A DNA stretch of 64,000 nucleotides, taken from contig JAMPGO010000001.1 in assembly GCA_023663905.1 (NCBI GenBank), positions 62,001 to 126,000 on the forward strand. The letters run 5' to 3'. This DNA comes from Ruminococcus flavefaciens. GTDB lineage: Bacteria > Bacillota > Clostridia > Oscillospirales > Ruminococcaceae. The position numbers and the translations under genes were made by a program. Each line of letters begins with the position of its first letter. The stretch's first letter is position 1. The notes beneath the pieces were generated by a model, which did no database searches, was not told the DNA's origin, and saw only the letters and a program-made list of their open reading frames with translations. Positions 33,002 through 41,359 of this stretch are shown piece by piece.

Positions 33002-33415
33002 TCAGATAGCCTCTTTGATAGCCGATTTAGCCTTTGTAACTATTGTCTTGTCGTTCTCATACGAAAGAATATTCGAGGCATACGATATATCCACCCATCG
33101 TATTTCGGCGATTTCGTTTTCCTGCGGATGAAAAAAGACGTTCTTTGCCCTTGCAAGAAAATAAACAACAACCTTGACAGTATCTTTTTTCGGAGAATAA
33201 GTAACAGTTTCCCTGAAAGTAGGGTCAATAATAACATCGATGTCCGTCTCTTCCTTGATTTCACGCTGAGCTGTTTCAAGCTCGGTTTCGCCTGCTTCAA
33301 CGTGACCTTTTGGAAAAGACCAGTGACCGCTGTTGATATGTTTAATCAGCAGAATTTCAGTATTTCCGTGATATTTGCGGTAAACTATAGCTCCGCACGA
33401 TTTTTCAAAAAGCAT
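33002..33415 (-). CDS. Nudix hydrolase, Ap4A-hydrolase-like
   Basis: A 137-residue Nudix protein. The full Nudix box GHVEAGETELETAQREIKEE begins near residue 37, with the catalytic RE and EE residues present. The preceding SCGAIVYRKY and SGHWSFPKG strands are typical of asymmetric diadenosine tetraphosphate hydrolases. I start it at ATG 33415, eight bases after AGGAA; the longer reading begins with TTG 16 codons upstream and has no ribosome site. Substrate not certain: Ap4A or another nucleoside diphosphate derivative. Confidence 0.92.
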   Translation of the reverse strand: MLFEKSCGAIVYRKYHGNTEILLIKHINSGHWSFPKGHVEAGETELETAQREIKEETDIDVIIDPTFRETVTYSPKKDTVKVVVYFLARAKNVFFHPQENEIAEIRWVDISYASNILSYENDKTIVTKAKSAIKEAI

Positions 33416-33467
33416 TGCACAAATTCCTTTCCGCCTTTCAGCTTTTAAATATTTCAGATTCAAAATA

Positions 33468-33496
33468 ATTATAGCACATTATGGTAAATTTGTCTA
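33468..33496 (-). promoter_or_regulatory. Promoter of the Nudix gene
   Basis: Minus-strand TAGACA (33496-33491), 17-bp spacer, TATAAT (33473-33468), about 50 bases before the ATG. Confidence 0.65.
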
Positions 33497-33530
33497 TAGC
33501 TGATAATGTAAAAAAAGTGAAATAAATACA

Positions 33531-33574
33531 AAAAAATGCCTGTATTCCGCATAACTACAGGCATTAATATTTTT
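33531..33574 (-). terminator. Terminator of the small-protein/YitT/AEC transcript
   Basis: AATGCCTGTA (33535-33544) pairs with TACAGGCATT (33556-33565); on the minus strand TTTTTTG follows the stem. Confidence 0.88.
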
Positions 33575-34525
33575 TTATATATAATTCAGGGTTTTCAGCA
33601 CGAACAGCCACGTCGTCAGCGTAAATGCACTTCCGAGCGTGGTGAGCATAACGGCGAACGCTGTTACAGTACCCTTATGCCCAAAGTTTTTCGCCATAAC
33701 AAAACAGCTTCCTGTTGTCGCACTTCCGAGCATAACAAGTATGGCGATAAGCTTTTCTTCCCTGAATCCAAGCAATATCGCAAACGGCAGGAAGATTCCG
33801 CAGAAAAGCACGAGCTTTATAAAAGCTATTCCCAGCGTTACCGGTAACTTGCCCTTTGCGTCGCTCACTTTGAATGAAGCCCCGAGAGCTATCAGCGAAA
33901 GCGGAGTAGCCATATTTGCGAGATATGTAACGGATTTCTCGAGAATCACAGGCTGAGGAATTTTCAGGAGCGACCATATCATTCCCACAGCAATTCCGAT
34001 GATAATCGGGTTTGTAACGATACCTTTCAGCGTATCGAGAAGCAGTTTTTTTCCTCCGCCTTTTTTGTCGGGCGAAGTAACAGACAGCGCAGAGACGGCG
34101 ATGATATTATAAAGCGGAACTGTTCCTGCAATCATAAGCGCCGCCATAGTCGCTTCGCCGTAGATATTCTTGACAAAAGCGATTCCCAGTACCGCCGCAC
34201 TGCTTCTGTATGATGCCTGTATTATCTCGCCTCTTTCGGCTTTATCCTTATGAAAAAGCGAGTAGATAACGGCGATTCCTACGCTCAGCAGGGTAGCTGT
34301 AATGCAGAACACCACGAACCCAGTATCCCACACTGCACGGAAATCTGCGTGGGATAAATCAATGAACAGAAGCGCAGGGAGTGTGGTGTTGAACGTGAAC
34401 TTATTCAGCTTTGCAGTGGTATGGTCATCGAGAAGCCCTGTTTTCTGACAGAACCAGCCGAAAACCATCATAAGAAATATGGGGACAGTCGCATTGAGAC
34501 TGAATCCCAGATTTTCCATAAACAT
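33575..34525 (-). CDS. AEC-family transporter (auxin efflux carrier type)
   Basis: A 316-residue integral membrane protein of about ten spans in two inverted five-helix halves. It starts LNATVPIFLMMVFGWFCQKTGLL, with the N-terminal half characteristic NKFTFNTTLPALLFI and a second half around TLKGIVTNPIIIGIAVGMIW. Bacterial AEC members export or exchange organic acids such as malate; the substrate here cannot be read. Two ATG codons six bases apart are possible starts. It is 20 bases downstream of the YitT gene and followed by a terminator, so it belongs to that transcript. Confidence 0.9.
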   Translation of the reverse strand: MFMENLGFSLNATVPIFLMMVFGWFCQKTGLLDDHTTAKLNKFTFNTTLPALLFIDLSHADFRAVWDTGFVVFCITATLLSVGIAVIYSLFHKDKAERGEIIQASYRSSAAVLGIAFVKNIYGEATMAALMIAGTVPLYNIIAVSALSVTSPDKKGGGKKLLLDTLKGIVTNPIIIGIAVGMIWSLLKIPQPVILEKSVTYLANMATPLSLIALGASFKVSDAKGKLPVTLGIAFIKLVLFCGIFLPFAILLGFREEKLIAILVMLGSATTGSCFVMAKNFGHKGTVTAFAVMLTTLGSAFTLTTWLFVLKTLNYI

Positions 34526-34545
34526 AAGCCATATCCTTTTAGAAT

Positions 34546-35436
34546 TTAATTTTTATCCTGATTTACCGAAAAAATATCGGCGACCTCATTAAGCGTTATA
34601 TAGGCGAGAGGGTCGATTTTCTGCACAATATCTTTCATCCTGATTACCTGAAATCTGTTCACGACGAAATATATCATTTTTCTTTCCTGCCCCGAATAAC
34701 CGCCTTTTGCGTTGATAATAGTCATACCACAGCCAAATTCCTTCTGAAGCTCGGCGCATATTTTATCAGATTCAGCCGTGACGATAAATGCAGCCTTTGA
34801 ACGCTCCAGACCGTCAACAATAAAATCGACGGTTTTAAGTGCGGCATAGTATGTAACTATGGAATAAAGCGGAAGAATCCAGCTGTTTATGACGAATCCG
34901 CAAATAACATAGAGGATTATGTTATACACCATAACAAACGAGCCGACGGACAGACCCATTTTCTTGGCGAATATAACTGCCATAACTTCTATGCCGTCCA
35001 TAGCTCCGCCGTATCTTATTGCAAGACCGCTTCCTATACCCGATATAACACCGCCGAACAGCGCACACAACAGCAGGTCTGTTCCTGCCAGAGGCGAGGC
35101 GATACTCACATCGACTGGAAGTATGTCTGTAATCAGCCACGCTGTCACGGAATAGATTATAACGGAGTAAATCGCACATATCGTGAACGCTCCGCCCTGT
35201 TTTTTCAGTCCGTAAATAAACAGCGGTATATTGAGCAGTATAAGAAACACAGACAGCGACAGCCAGTCCGGAGTAACCTGCGAGAGAAGCATTGCCGTTC
35301 CTGAAATTCCGCTGTCATAGAGCTTGACAGGAGTGAGGAAAAGCGTGATTCCGAAAGCGTTGACTATTCCGGCTATGGTCAGCATAAAAAAATTAATCGG
35401 CTTAATGGATTTGAGTTCCTGTAAAAATCTTTTCAC
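34546..35436 (-). CDS. YitT-family membrane protein (DUF161/DUF2179)
   Basis: A 296-residue protein with about five membrane spans (FFMLTIAGIVNAFGITLFL, LFGGVISGIGSGLAIRYGG among them). A cytoplasmic C-terminal domain of about 90 residues (AAFIVTAESDKICAELQKEF..YFVVNRFQVIRMKDIVQ) is the DUF2179 module. The start is GTG 35436, directly after the TAA of the small upstream gene, with AGGTGA eight bases before it. Family function is unknown, though some members act in metabolite transport. GGAMDGIEV near residue 150 is typical. Confidence 0.92.
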   Translation of the reverse strand: MKRFLQELKSIKPINFFMLTIAGIVNAFGITLFLTPVKLYDSGISGTAMLLSQVTPDWLSLSVFLILLNIPLFIYGLKKQGGAFTICAIYSVIIYSVTAWLITDILPVDVSIASPLAGTDLLLCALFGGVISGIGSGLAIRYGGAMDGIEVMAVIFAKKMGLSVGSFVMVYNIILYVICGFVINSWILPLYSIVTYYAALKTVDFIVDGLERSKAAFIVTAESDKICAELQKEFGCGMTIINAKGGYSGQERKMIYFVVNRFQVIRMKDIVQKIDPLAYITLNEVADIFSVNQDKN

Positions 35437-35661
35437 TTACTTTTTCACCTTGTTGAAAAGTCCGCCGAGCTTGCTTCCTATATCATCAATGCTGATTTTC
35501 GCCTTGATACCGTCGATAATCTTGTTAATCTGGTCGTCGGGAAGGTCAACGCCGAGAATACCTTCAACAGCCTTTGTGGGATTCTCCTGAAACTTCTTGC
35601 CGAAGTCCTTGTCATTTTTCACCTTATTGACAAGCTCATCGATTTTTGATTTAATATCCAT
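35437..35661 (-). CDS. Small helical protein, 74 residues, unknown
   Basis: A lysine- and aspartate-rich all-helical protein. The middle (FGKKFQENPTKAVEGILGVD, then LPDDQINKIIDGIKAKI) recalls the helical domain of Nif11/NHLP-type leader peptides and related small Clostridial proteins: a helix ending in NP, then LGV-D-LPDDQ. No Gly-Gly cleavage site or cysteine/serine-rich core follows, so it is not an obvious natural-product precursor. ATG 35661 has AGAGG seven bases upstream; the annotated longer reading adds six residues. Its stop touches the YitT start, so the two are co-translated. Confidence 0.75.
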   Translation of the reverse strand: MDIKSKIDELVNKVKNDKDFGKKFQENPTKAVEGILGVDLPDDQINKIIDGIKAKISIDDIGSKLGGLFNKVKK

Positions 35662-35750
35662 AAAAAAACCTCTTTTCAAAAAAATTACAATAATATTATA
35701 GCATACTCTTCCGCAATAATCAAGAGGATAAAAAAAATAAAAAATACCAC

Positions 35751-35779
35751 TTTATTTTTTTATAAAAATATAGTATAAT
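35751..35779 (+). promoter_or_regulatory. Weak promoter of the activase operon
   Basis: TATAAT at 35774-35779 with only TTTATT (35751-35756) at the -35 position, 17-bp spacing; the start codon is at 35833. The minus-strand small-protein gene starts from the same spacer. Confidence 0.4.
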
Positions 35780-35832
35780 AGTTATATATGGACTGAGGCA
35801 AATAAAATTATATTTTTTAACGAGGTTGTATA

Positions 35833-38760
35833 ATGGAAAATAAATATTCTCTCGGAATTGACATCGGCTCAACCACTGTCAAGACCGTCATAACCGATAT
35901 TGACAAAAATATCGTGTATTCTAAATATCAGCGACACTTCTCCAGAGTAAAGGAGACTGTAACGGAACAGCTGTCTCTGATTAAGGAAAACTATCCCGAC
36001 GAAAAATTTACCGTATCAATCACAGGCTCGGCAGGTCTTGGACTTGCCAACTCCGCCGAGATTCCTTTTGTACAGGAAGTTCACTGTGCATTTCTGTCCG
36101 TAAAGGAGAAATATCCCGACGCAGACGCAGTTATCGAGCTTGGTGGTGAGGATGCAAAAATCATCTTCCTTACAGGCGGAGTTGAACAGCGAATGAACGG
36201 CTCGTGCGCAGGAGGTACGGGCGCATTCATAGACCAGATGGCTACGCTCCTCGGTATCTCCGTTGACCGCCTTGACGAGCTTTCACTCAACGCACAGAAA
36301 ATCTACCCTATTGCTTCACGCTGTGGAGTTTTTGCGAAATCCGATATTCAGCCTCTGCTGAATCAGGGCGCAATGCGTGAGGATATATCCGCAAGTATCT
36401 TTCAGGCTGTTGTTGACCAGACAGTCTCGGGACTTGCACAGGGACGAAGCATAGAGGGAAAAGTCCTGTTTCTCGGCGGTCCTCTTCACTTCATAAAAGG
36501 ACTTAAAAAGGCATTTGTCAGAACTCTCGGGCTTGACAGCGAACACGCTGTATTTCCCGATGACGCACCTGTTTTCGTTGCATACGGCTGTGCATTGTAT
36601 GCTTCCGAAGCCGATGATACGTACAGGATAAATGATTTAATCAGCAGAATAAGCAATGCGGAGGTCTCGGACAATATCGTCACAGGCGAACCGCTTTTCC
36701 GCACGCAGGCAGACTACGATGATTTCATAGACCGCCACAGGAAATTTGATTTGGGCTATGCCGATATACGTACATACAAGGGCGGTGCTTATCTCGGAAT
36801 AGATGCAGGCTCAACTACGACAAAACTTGTGCTTATCACTGAGGACGGAAGAATCCTGTATCATCATTACTCGTCAAATCAGGGTCAGCCACTTGACAAA
36901 ATCTCGGCACAGGTTAAAAAAATTTACGAATCAATGAATCCCGATATAACGATAAAAGGCTCGGCAGTCACAGGCTACGGCGAGGATTTGATAAAAGCGG
37001 GACTTTCCATAGATTACGGCATTGTCGAGACGGTCGCACACTTCAAGGCGGCGGCTTATTTCTGTCCCGACGTTGATTTTATCATCGATATAGGCGGTCA
37101 GGATATAAAATGCTTCAGGATAAAGAATCACAGCATAGACAGCATAATGCTGAACGAGGCGTGTTCTTCGGGCTGTGGAAGCTTTATTCAGACGTTTGCA
37201 ATGGCAATGGGCTATGACATCGCCGAATTTTCACAGCTGGGACTTTTTGCACAGCACCCTGTTGATTTGGGTTCACGCTGTACCGTATTTATGAACAGCT
37301 CCGTAAAACAGGCGCAGAAGGACGGCGCAACTGTTGAGAATATTTCCGCAGGACTTTCAATGTCAATCATCAAGAACGCTATCTACAAAGTCATCCGTGC
37401 AAATTCGCCCGATGAACTCGGCAGGAATATTGTCGTGCAGGGCGGTACGTTTCTTAATGACGCTGTACTCCGTTCATTTGAAAAGGAACTCGGCAGAAAT
37501 GTTATAAGACCGGCAATTTCCGGGCTTATGGGCGCATTCGGCTGTGCGCTGTATGCAAAAGAGAGGTCTGAGGGCGAATCGTCAATTATTTCCCGTGAGG
37601 AACTCGAAAACTTCTCCTATACATCAAAATCAGCGCAGTGCGGAGGATGTACGGCTAACTGTCAGCTCAATATAATCAGCTTCGGCAAGGGCAGGAATTT
37701 TATTTCAGGCAACCGCTGTGAGCGTGGAAGCGGTAAGGCAAAGAAAAACAACATCCCCAATCTTTATGAATACAAATACAACAGCATACTTGCCCTGCGT
37801 GATATGAATCAGCCGAAAAATCCTGTTGCAAGGGTCGGACTTCCGCTCGCACTGAGCTTCTATGAGCAGATACCGTTCTGGCACGAATTTTTCACATCAC
37901 TGGGATTTGAAACGGTCTACAGCGATGAAAGCTCACGTGATATGTACTATCTCGGGCAGTATACCATTGCTTCCGATACGGTCTGCTATCCTGCAAAGCT
38001 CACGCACGGTCATATAGAGAATCTTCTTGACAAAAAAGTTGACTTCATATTCTATCCCTGTATGAGCTACAATATAGACGAGGGCGACAGCGATAATCAT
38101 TTCAACTGTCCTGTTGTTGCGTATTATCCCGAACTTCTGACGGCAAACAATCCACGTCTCAACAGCGATAACTTCATCTACCCTTATATGGATTTGAATA
38201 ACCGCAAAAACGTTGCAAGAGTAATGAAGCAGTCGCTGAAGAAGTACAATATCAACGGCAAAATTTCATCGGCTATAGACAAGGCTTATGAGGCTTACTA
38301 TAAACATCAGGCAGATATTTCCGCAAAGGCGCAGGAAATCATTGCACAGGCGAGAGCTGACGGCAGGAAGATAATAGTCCTCGCAGGCAGACCCTATCAC
38401 ATAGACCGTGAAATAAATCACGGCATACACAAGCTGATTACAAGTCTCGGAATGGCTGTAGTAACAGAGGACAGCGTTGCGAACCTCGCACACACACCCG
38501 AGCTTCACGTACTCAATCAATGGTCGTATCATTCAAGGCTTTACCGTGCAGCGCAGTACGTTACAACCCAGCCCGATATGCAGTTGATACAGCTTGTTTC
38601 GTTCGGCTGTGGAATCGACGCAGTAACAAGCGATGAGGTAAGGCATATCCTCGAAAGCAAGGGAAAGCTGTACACACAGCTTAAAATAGACGAGATTAAC
38701 AATTTAGGTGCGGCAAGAATCAGACTCAGAAGTCTTGTTGCGGCAATGGAACAGAAATGA
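35833..38760 (+). CDS. Acyl-CoA dehydratase activase-like protein (two BcrAD/BadFG domains)
   Basis: A 975-residue protein. Residues 1-255 and 315-575 are two ASKHA ATPase domains of the BcrAD/BadFG type (LGIDIGSTTVKTVITD and LGIDAGSTTTKLVLITE are the phosphate-1 motifs; NGSCAGGTGAFIDQM and NEACSSGCGSFIQTF hold the activase cysteines). Then CxxC-type cysteines (QCGGCTANC near 605) and a DUF2229 region (from about 650) follow. In activases the domains energise electron transfer to a dehydratase [4Fe-4S] cluster. Here they are joined to half of a dehydratase-like part, and the rest is in the next gene. Function is likely ATP-driven reductive activation; substrate unknown. Confidence 0.9.
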   Translation: MENKYSLGIDIGSTTVKTVITDIDKNIVYSKYQRHFSRVKETVTEQLSLIKENYPDEKFTVSITGSAGLGLANSAEIPFVQEVHCAFLSVKEKYPDADAVIELGGEDAKIIFLTGGVEQRMNGSCAGGTGAFIDQMATLLGISVDRLDELSLNAQKIYPIASRCGVFAKSDIQPLLNQGAMREDISASIFQAVVDQTVSGLAQGRSIEGKVLFLGGPLHFIKGLKKAFVRTLGLDSEHAVFPDDAPVFVAYGCALYASEADDTYRINDLISRISNAEVSDNIVTGEPLFRTQADYDDFIDRHRKFDLGYADIRTYKGGAYLGIDAGSTTTKLVLITEDGRILYHHYSSNQGQPLDKISAQVKKIYESMNPDITIKGSAVTGYGEDLIKAGLSIDYGIVETVAHFKAAAYFCPDVDFIIDIGGQDIKCFRIKNHSIDSIMLNEACSSGCGSFIQTFAMAMGYDIAEFSQLGLFAQHPVDLGSRCTVFMNSSVKQAQKDGATVENISAGLSMSIIKNAIYKVIRANSPDELGRNIVVQGGTFLNDAVLRSFEKELGRNVIRPAISGLMGAFGCALYAKERSEGESSIISREELENFSYTSKSAQCGGCTANCQLNIISFGKGRNFISGNRCERGSGKAKKNNIPNLYEYKYNSILALRDMNQPKNPVARVGLPLALSFYEQIPFWHEFFTSLGFETVYSDESSRDMYYLGQYTIASDTVCYPAKLTHGHIENLLDKKVDFIFYPCMSYNIDEGDSDNHFNCPVVAYYPELLTANNPRLNSDNFIYPYMDLNNRKNVARVMKQSLKKYNINGKISSAIDKAYEAYYKHQADISAKAQEIIAQARADGRKIIVLAGRPYHIDREINHGIHKLITSLGMAVVTEDSVANLAHTPELHVLNQWSYHSRLYRAAQYVTTQPDMQLIQLVSFGCGIDAVTSDEVRHILESKGKLYTQLKIDEINNLGAARIRLRSLVAAMEQK

Positions 38761-38771
38761 GGTGATTTCCT

Positions 38772-40001
38772 ATGGCAGAATATGTTAAATTCACGGAAGA
38801 AATGATAAAATCGCACACAATCCTTGTCCCTAATATGCTTCCCATACATTTTAAACTGCTTATAGCGATTTTTGAAAGCAAGGGCTACAAAATGGAGCTT
38901 CTTGAAAACGAGACCAGAAACGTCGTAGACGAGGGACTTAAAAATGTCCACAACGATGCCTGCTATCCCGCACTCCTCGTCATCGGGCAATTTATGGACG
39001 CACTCAAAAGCGGTAAGTACGACCCCGACAAAACGGCTCTGCTTATTACACAGACAGGCGGAGGCTGTCGAGCTTCAAACTATATCTTCCTGCTCCGAAA
39101 GGCAGTTGAGCGTAATTTCCCGCAAGTTCCTGTTGTATCGCTCAACTTCAGCGGACTTGAAAAGGACAGTGCTTTTAAGATAACGGCAGGAATGTTCTTT
39201 AAACTGCTGTATGCCGTGCTTTACGGCGATTTGCTTATGACGTGCTATAACAAGTGCCGTGCGTATGAGATAAACAAGGGCGAGGCGCAGAAAACACTTG
39301 ACAAGTGGCAGAAAAAGCTCGGCGATATTTTCCGCACGGGAAGCAATGAATATACCCACACCAAAAAGCTTTACAGGGATATTCTCAGCGATTTCGGCAG
39401 GATTGAATTATCGAAGGAGAAGAAAATCAAGGTCGGAATCGTCGGCGAAATCTATGTAAAATACTCTCCTCTTGCAAACAATCATCTCGAAGATTTCCTT
39501 ATCTCCGAAGGCTGTGAGCCTATAGTGCCGTCGCTTCTCGAATTTGTTATGTACTGTGCGGTAGGAACGTTCAACGACGCAAAAATCTACGACAGCAGGA
39601 ATATGAATACGGAGATATACAAGCTGGGCTATAAGCTGATTTATTCCAAGCAGAAGGAACTTATCAGGATTATGAAAGAGAACGGTAAATTTGAGCCTCT
39701 CCACGATTTCGAACATCTCCGTTCGCTTGCAGACAAGTATATAAATCAGGGTGTTGTTATGGGCGAGGGCTGGCTTATACCTGCGGAAATGGCGTCGCTT
39801 GCACAGTCAGGTGTTGAGAATATCATCTGCGCCCAGCCGTTCGGCTGTCTGCCCAACCACATCGTCGCAAAGGGAATGTCCCGTGTAATCAAGCAGGATA
39901 ATCCCAACGCAAATATAGTGGCGATAGACTACGACCCGGGTGCGACGAGGGTTAATCAGGAAAACCGTATCAAGCTTATGCTGGCGAATGCAAGGAGGTA
40001 A
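38772..40001 (+). CDS. 2-hydroxyacyl-CoA dehydratase-like protein
   Basis: A 409-residue protein homologous to the C-terminal portion of long single-chain activase-dehydratase proteins of Clostridia. KYDPDKTALLITQTGGGCRASNY (near 79-101) and the C-terminal AQPFGCLPNHIVAKGMSRVIK carry conserved cysteines for the [4Fe-4S] cluster. GGTGATTT lies before the ATG, 11 bases after the stop of the previous gene. In many relatives these two parts are one polypeptide of about 1400 residues; here they are separate genes. The reaction is probably not fermentation of a known 2-hydroxyacid, since no CoA-transferase or subunit pair is nearby. Confidence 0.85.
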   Translation: MAEYVKFTEEMIKSHTILVPNMLPIHFKLLIAIFESKGYKMELLENETRNVVDEGLKNVHNDACYPALLVIGQFMDALKSGKYDPDKTALLITQTGGGCRASNYIFLLRKAVERNFPQVPVVSLNFSGLEKDSAFKITAGMFFKLLYAVLYGDLLMTCYNKCRAYEINKGEAQKTLDKWQKKLGDIFRTGSNEYTHTKKLYRDILSDFGRIELSKEKKIKVGIVGEIYVKYSPLANNHLEDFLISEGCEPIVPSLLEFVMYCAVGTFNDAKIYDSRNMNTEIYKLGYKLIYSKQKELIRIMKENGKFEPLHDFEHLRSLADKYINQGVVMGEGWLIPAEMASLAQSGVENIICAQPFGCLPNHIVAKGMSRVIKQDNPNANIVAIDYDPGATRVNQENRIKLMLANARR

Positions 40002-40004
40002 AAT

Positions 40005-40469
40005 ATGGACAGAATATATGACAAGATACTTGGTGAAATGGTTTATGATGAGGAATATGAATGGTTCAATGGTAATGTGAACTGGTGCGGAAATGATGTT
40101 GTTTTCTATATGAACATCGATAACATCGATGAAACTGTACTAAACAATACCATAGCAATAGCCGTCGATATGGTGAAGAACCAGCAGGAGTGGGACGATA
40201 CTGTAAGAAAATATGCCGCAAAGTATCTCACCGACCTTGCCAACGACTGGGCATACGATGCTTATGACGAAGATGACGAGGAAAGTGAAGAACCGCCCGA
40301 AATCACGGAACAGGAATTTGCGGAACGTATTGGCTTATGCGATATTTCTTTCTACAGCGACGGCAGATTTACATTCTGGTTTAGCGACGACGATATGTTT
40401 GCGGGTCACTCTGTAACGGTTTACGGCGACATAGAAAACGGCTGTACTGATACAGCTATCGAGGGATAA
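40005..40469 (+). CDS. DUF2262-like acidic protein
   Basis: A 154-residue protein with the DUF2262 pattern. It begins ILGEMVYDEEYEWFNGNVNW, has NQQEWDDTVRKYAAKYLTDLANDW in the middle and ends with ISFYSDGRFTFWFSDDDMFAGHS near 115-137. Very acidic insert (DEDDEESEEPPE) between the two. Members are found singly or as immunity-type proteins in Firmicutes; function unknown. It starts three bases after the dehydratase-like gene behind AAGGAGG and ends two bases before psd, so it is part of the operon. Confidence 0.8.
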   Translation: MDRIYDKILGEMVYDEEYEWFNGNVNWCGNDVVFYMNIDNIDETVLNNTIAIAVDMVKNQQEWDDTVRKYAAKYLTDLANDWAYDAYDEDDEESEEPPEITEQEFAERIGLCDISFYSDGRFTFWFSDDDMFAGHSVTVYGDIENGCTDTAIEG

Positions 40470-40471
40470 CG

Positions 40472-41338
40472 ATGATAAAAGACAGAAACGGCAGAATTAT
40501 CAAATCCGACAGCGGACAGGACAGATTACTTCACCTGCTTTATGATACACTTCCGGGAAGAATCCTGCTGAAACCGCTTACTGCTCCTGTTGTATCGAAA
40601 CTTGCCGGAGTATTTATGGATTCGCCCTTGTCAGTACCGATGATAAAGCCATTTATCGAAAAAAACAATATAAATCTCTCTGAATTTTATGCAAACAGCT
40701 TCCGCTCGTTCAATGCTTTTTTCACACGCAGAATCCGTCCCGAACTCCGCCCGATTGATTCCGCAAAATCGCACCTTATAAGTCCCTGCGATTCAAAGCT
40801 TACAGTGTATAAAATAAACGGCAGGAGTATTTTCAGGATAAAAGATTCCTACTACAGAATATCCGACCTGCTCAGGAATAAATTTATGGCGAGACGTTAT
40901 CAGGGCGGTTACTGTATGATATTCCGTCTGTGCGTGGACGACTATCACCGTTACTGTTACATAGACGACGGCATAAAGAATGAGGACGTTTTTATAAAAG
41001 GCGAACTCCATACAGTCAACCCGATTGCGCTTGAACAGTACAATATCTATAAGCGCAACTGCCGTGAATACACAATGCTCCACACCGAGAATTTCGGCGA
41101 TGTCGTGCAGGTTGAGGTAGGCGCAATGCTGGTCGGCAGAATAAAGAACAGGCACTGGAATACGCATTGTTTTTCAAAGGGCGAGGAAAAGGGTATGTTT
41201 GAATACGGCGGTTCAACAGTCGTACTGCTTTTTGAAAAAGATACCGTTGCGGTTGATAAGGATATACTTGCAAATTCCGCAAAGGGAATCGAAACCGCTG
41301 TTAAATACGGCGAAAAAATAGGCGCAAAAAAGCTGTGA
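40472..41338 (+). CDS. psd: Phosphatidylserine decarboxylase proenzyme
   Basis: A 288-residue membrane-associated enzyme producing phosphatidylethanolamine from phosphatidylserine. The self-cleavage site GGST (246-249) lies in FEYGGSTVVLLF; cleavage before S248 would generate the pyruvoyl cofactor and a short alpha subunit. The DYHRYCYID stretch (157-165) holds the catalytic histidine. It belongs to the branch with a GGST rather than LGST site, seen in Clostridia. Last gene of the four-gene operon; its stop lies in the terminator stem. No phosphatidylserine synthase gene is in the window. Confidence 0.93.
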   Translation: MIKDRNGRIIKSDSGQDRLLHLLYDTLPGRILLKPLTAPVVSKLAGVFMDSPLSVPMIKPFIEKNNINLSEFYANSFRSFNAFFTRRIRPELRPIDSAKSHLISPCDSKLTVYKINGRSIFRIKDSYYRISDLLRNKFMARRYQGGYCMIFRLCVDDYHRYCYIDDGIKNEDVFIKGELHTVNPIALEQYNIYKRNCREYTMLHTENFGDVVQVEVGAMLVGRIKNRHWNTHCFSKGEEKGMFEYGGSTVVLLFEKDTVAVDKDILANSAKGIETAVKYGEKIGAKKL

Positions 41339-41358
41339 GAATAACTCACAGCTTCTGT
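41330..41358. terminator. Bidirectional intrinsic terminator
   Basis: AGCTGTGAG (41331-41339), AATAA loop, CTCACAGCT (41345-41353) then a T-rich tail. It converges psd and murA and overlaps the end of psd. Confidence 0.82.
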
Positions 41359-41359
41359 T

